NCBI GenBank assembly: GCA_020425695.1
Contig: JAGQRE010000016.1
Span: forward strand, 1 to 43,242
Reading direction: 5' to 3'
DNA: 43,242 bases
Origin: Planctomycetota bacterium
Lineage (GTDB): Bacteria; Planctomycetota; UBA8742; UBA2392
In this document: one piece after another, positions 42,430 to 43,242 of the stretch
Layout: every line of letters begins with the position of its first letter
How positions within the stretch are numbered: the first letter of the stretch is position 1
The notes under the pieces: generated by a model
What the model saw: only the letters and a program-made list of their open reading frames with translations
Database searches by the model: none
What the model was told of the DNA's origin: nothing
Program-made: the position numbers and the translations under genes

Positions 42430-42520
42430 GGCCCAAGTCTGTCGTCACCCGTCAGGGATACAAGGGCACGCCATCTCCGGCCTTGGGTGGGCCCGACAAT
42501 CCTGTCGCGCGCCGGCTGCA

Positions 42521-43021
42521 CTAAGCGGCTTCGGAAACCGCGTCAGCGTCTGTACCTCCCTTCGCTGCCTCGGCAGACATTTCGGACGGCACTTCGACGC
42601 TTTCCTGAAAATCAGACGCGCCCGGAGAGGGCGGCTGTTCACCGCTGCCCTGCATCCAGTCTTCGACCAGTCGCCTCGCAATCACGAGGCATTCACTTCT
42701 CAGCGTTTCGCGACGTTCCTGCTGGCGCTCGAGTTCGCGCTGCCAGCGCAGGGCTACACTGGGCGAGATCAGCCATTTCGGCTTTTCGGCGTCCGGCGCA
42801 CCGACACGCTCCAGTTCGCGATCAAACAATTCCAGCGTGCGCTCAGCGCGTTTGATGGCCTTGTCGATGCTCGCACCATCGCGCTCAAGATAAAGCGCGT
42901 CGGCCGCATCACGGATCGTCTTGACCAGCGTTTCTTCGGAAGAAGTCTTGTGGCTCGGCGCTTCCCGGCGCTGCGATTTCGCCTTGGAAGCTTTAGGCCG
43001 AACGGGGTGGTAACGGGACAT
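42521..43021 (-). CDS. Hypothetical charged helical protein
   Basis: 166 residues from ATG 43021 (GAGG upstream). A basic N-terminus (SRYHPVRPKASKAKSQRREA) is followed by amphipathic helices with heptad-like charges (AIKRAERTLELFDRELERVG, RWQRELERQQERRETLRSEC) and an acidic, Ser/Ala-rich tail. No membrane segment, no recognised domain. It could be coiled coil or nucleic-acid binding, but this is only from charge pattern. It precedes the LOG gene on the same strand and may be co-transcribed. Confidence 0.6.
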   Translation of the reverse strand: MSRYHPVRPKASKAKSQRREAPSHKTSSEETLVKTIRDAADALYLERDGASIDKAIKRAERTLELFDRELERVGAPDAEKPKWLISPSVALRWQRELERQQERRETLRSECLVIARRLVEDWMQGSGEQPPSPGASDFQESVEVPSEMSAEAAKGGTDADAVSEAA

Positions 43022-43242
43022 GGCAGGTACCTCAGTTCAAAAACCAGCGCGCAAATCGCGCTCGACAGAACCGTTGTACAACCACCTGCGACACATCCTG
43101 GATGACCAAGGAACCGCGACCGCGAGGGGGCAGCGGCTGCTACCAGCCAAGCAGCCCTAGGTGCTGATGTGCACCTGTGTTTACCTATGGTTACTTTTGG
43201 TTACTTTGCTTTTGATCGGGTGCTCAGTGCGTCTTAGCCGCT
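43022..43242. other. 221-base end region without a gene
   Basis: No start-to-stop frame with a ribosome site is visible. It contains a short direct repeat near the end (TGGTTACTTT twice at about 43189-43208) that I cannot interpret. It may hold the promoter of the gene at 42521-43021. Confidence 0.4.

Noticed and set aside
43181..43242. TTACTTT repeats at the right end as the start of a larger array
   Set aside because: Only two copies are visible before the window ends; no statement about an array is possible.

Overview
The window is GC-rich bacterial chromosome with densely packed genes in several strand blocks. No rRNA, tRNA, integrase, transposase or CRISPR array was found by eye. Type IV pilus genes, LPS-core-type glycosyltransferases with a WaaP/Kdo-type sugar kinase, two Hanks-type Ser/Thr kinases, a GGDEF protein and secreted beta-helix proteins point to a diderm, environmental bacterium. 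The style (short prepilins, many Ser/Thr kinases, abundant small hairpin repeats) suggests Planctomycetota or a neighbouring phylum. That placement is inference, since no marker gene is present.

Layout. Positions 1-6522 (minus strand) hold a pilus assembly operon in the order pilM, pilN, pilO, a repeat-bearing protein in the pilP slot, and pilQ (cut by the left edge). Upstream of it lie two minor prepilins and a major-type prepilin. Positions 6846-22269 (minus) are a cell-envelope and signalling block: a Ser/Thr kinase with a large extracytoplasmic region, a dual-specificity-type phosphatase, a WaaG-like glycosyltransferase, a WaaP-like kinase fused to what looks like a pseudokinase, a GT9 heptosyltransferase-like enzyme, an MsbA-like ABC transporter, another GT4 enzyme, a soluble Ser/Thr kinase, a membrane-fused spermidine-synthase-like protein and a GT87-like membrane protein. 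Positions 22306-24057 (plus) carry three small membrane proteins, two of which share a G-F-L-G-W-I-G motif. A divergent NeuB/SAF-domain protein (minus) and an aldehyde dehydrogenase (plus) follow. Positions 26688-32519 (minus) hold a secreted protein of unknown function, a diguanylate cyclase and two tandem paralogous beta-helix proteins. Positions 32753-41102 are mainly metabolic on the plus strand: homocysteine S-methyltransferase, P5C dehydrogenase, a VOC protein, acetyl-CoA synthetase, a repeat plus beta-propeller lipoprotein and a CDP-alcohol phosphatidyltransferase; a membrane phosphatase lies on the minus strand. The right end (minus) has a second prepilin, a LOG-family protein and a short unknown protein.

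The envelope genes fit together as an LPS-core assembly and flipping module (glycosyltransferases, sugar kinase, MsbA) interleaved with protein kinases and phosphatases. The aldehyde dehydrogenase, P5C dehydrogenase and acetyl-CoA synthetase suggest use of amino acids and short organic acids.

The least ordinary signals are the D-x-x-G-x-x-V repeat protein in the PilP position, the kinase-pseudokinase fusion, the NeuB-like protein lacking part of its active-site region, and at least four kinds of small structured inverted-repeat elements between genes. One of these elements shows compensatory substitutions between its two hairpins.
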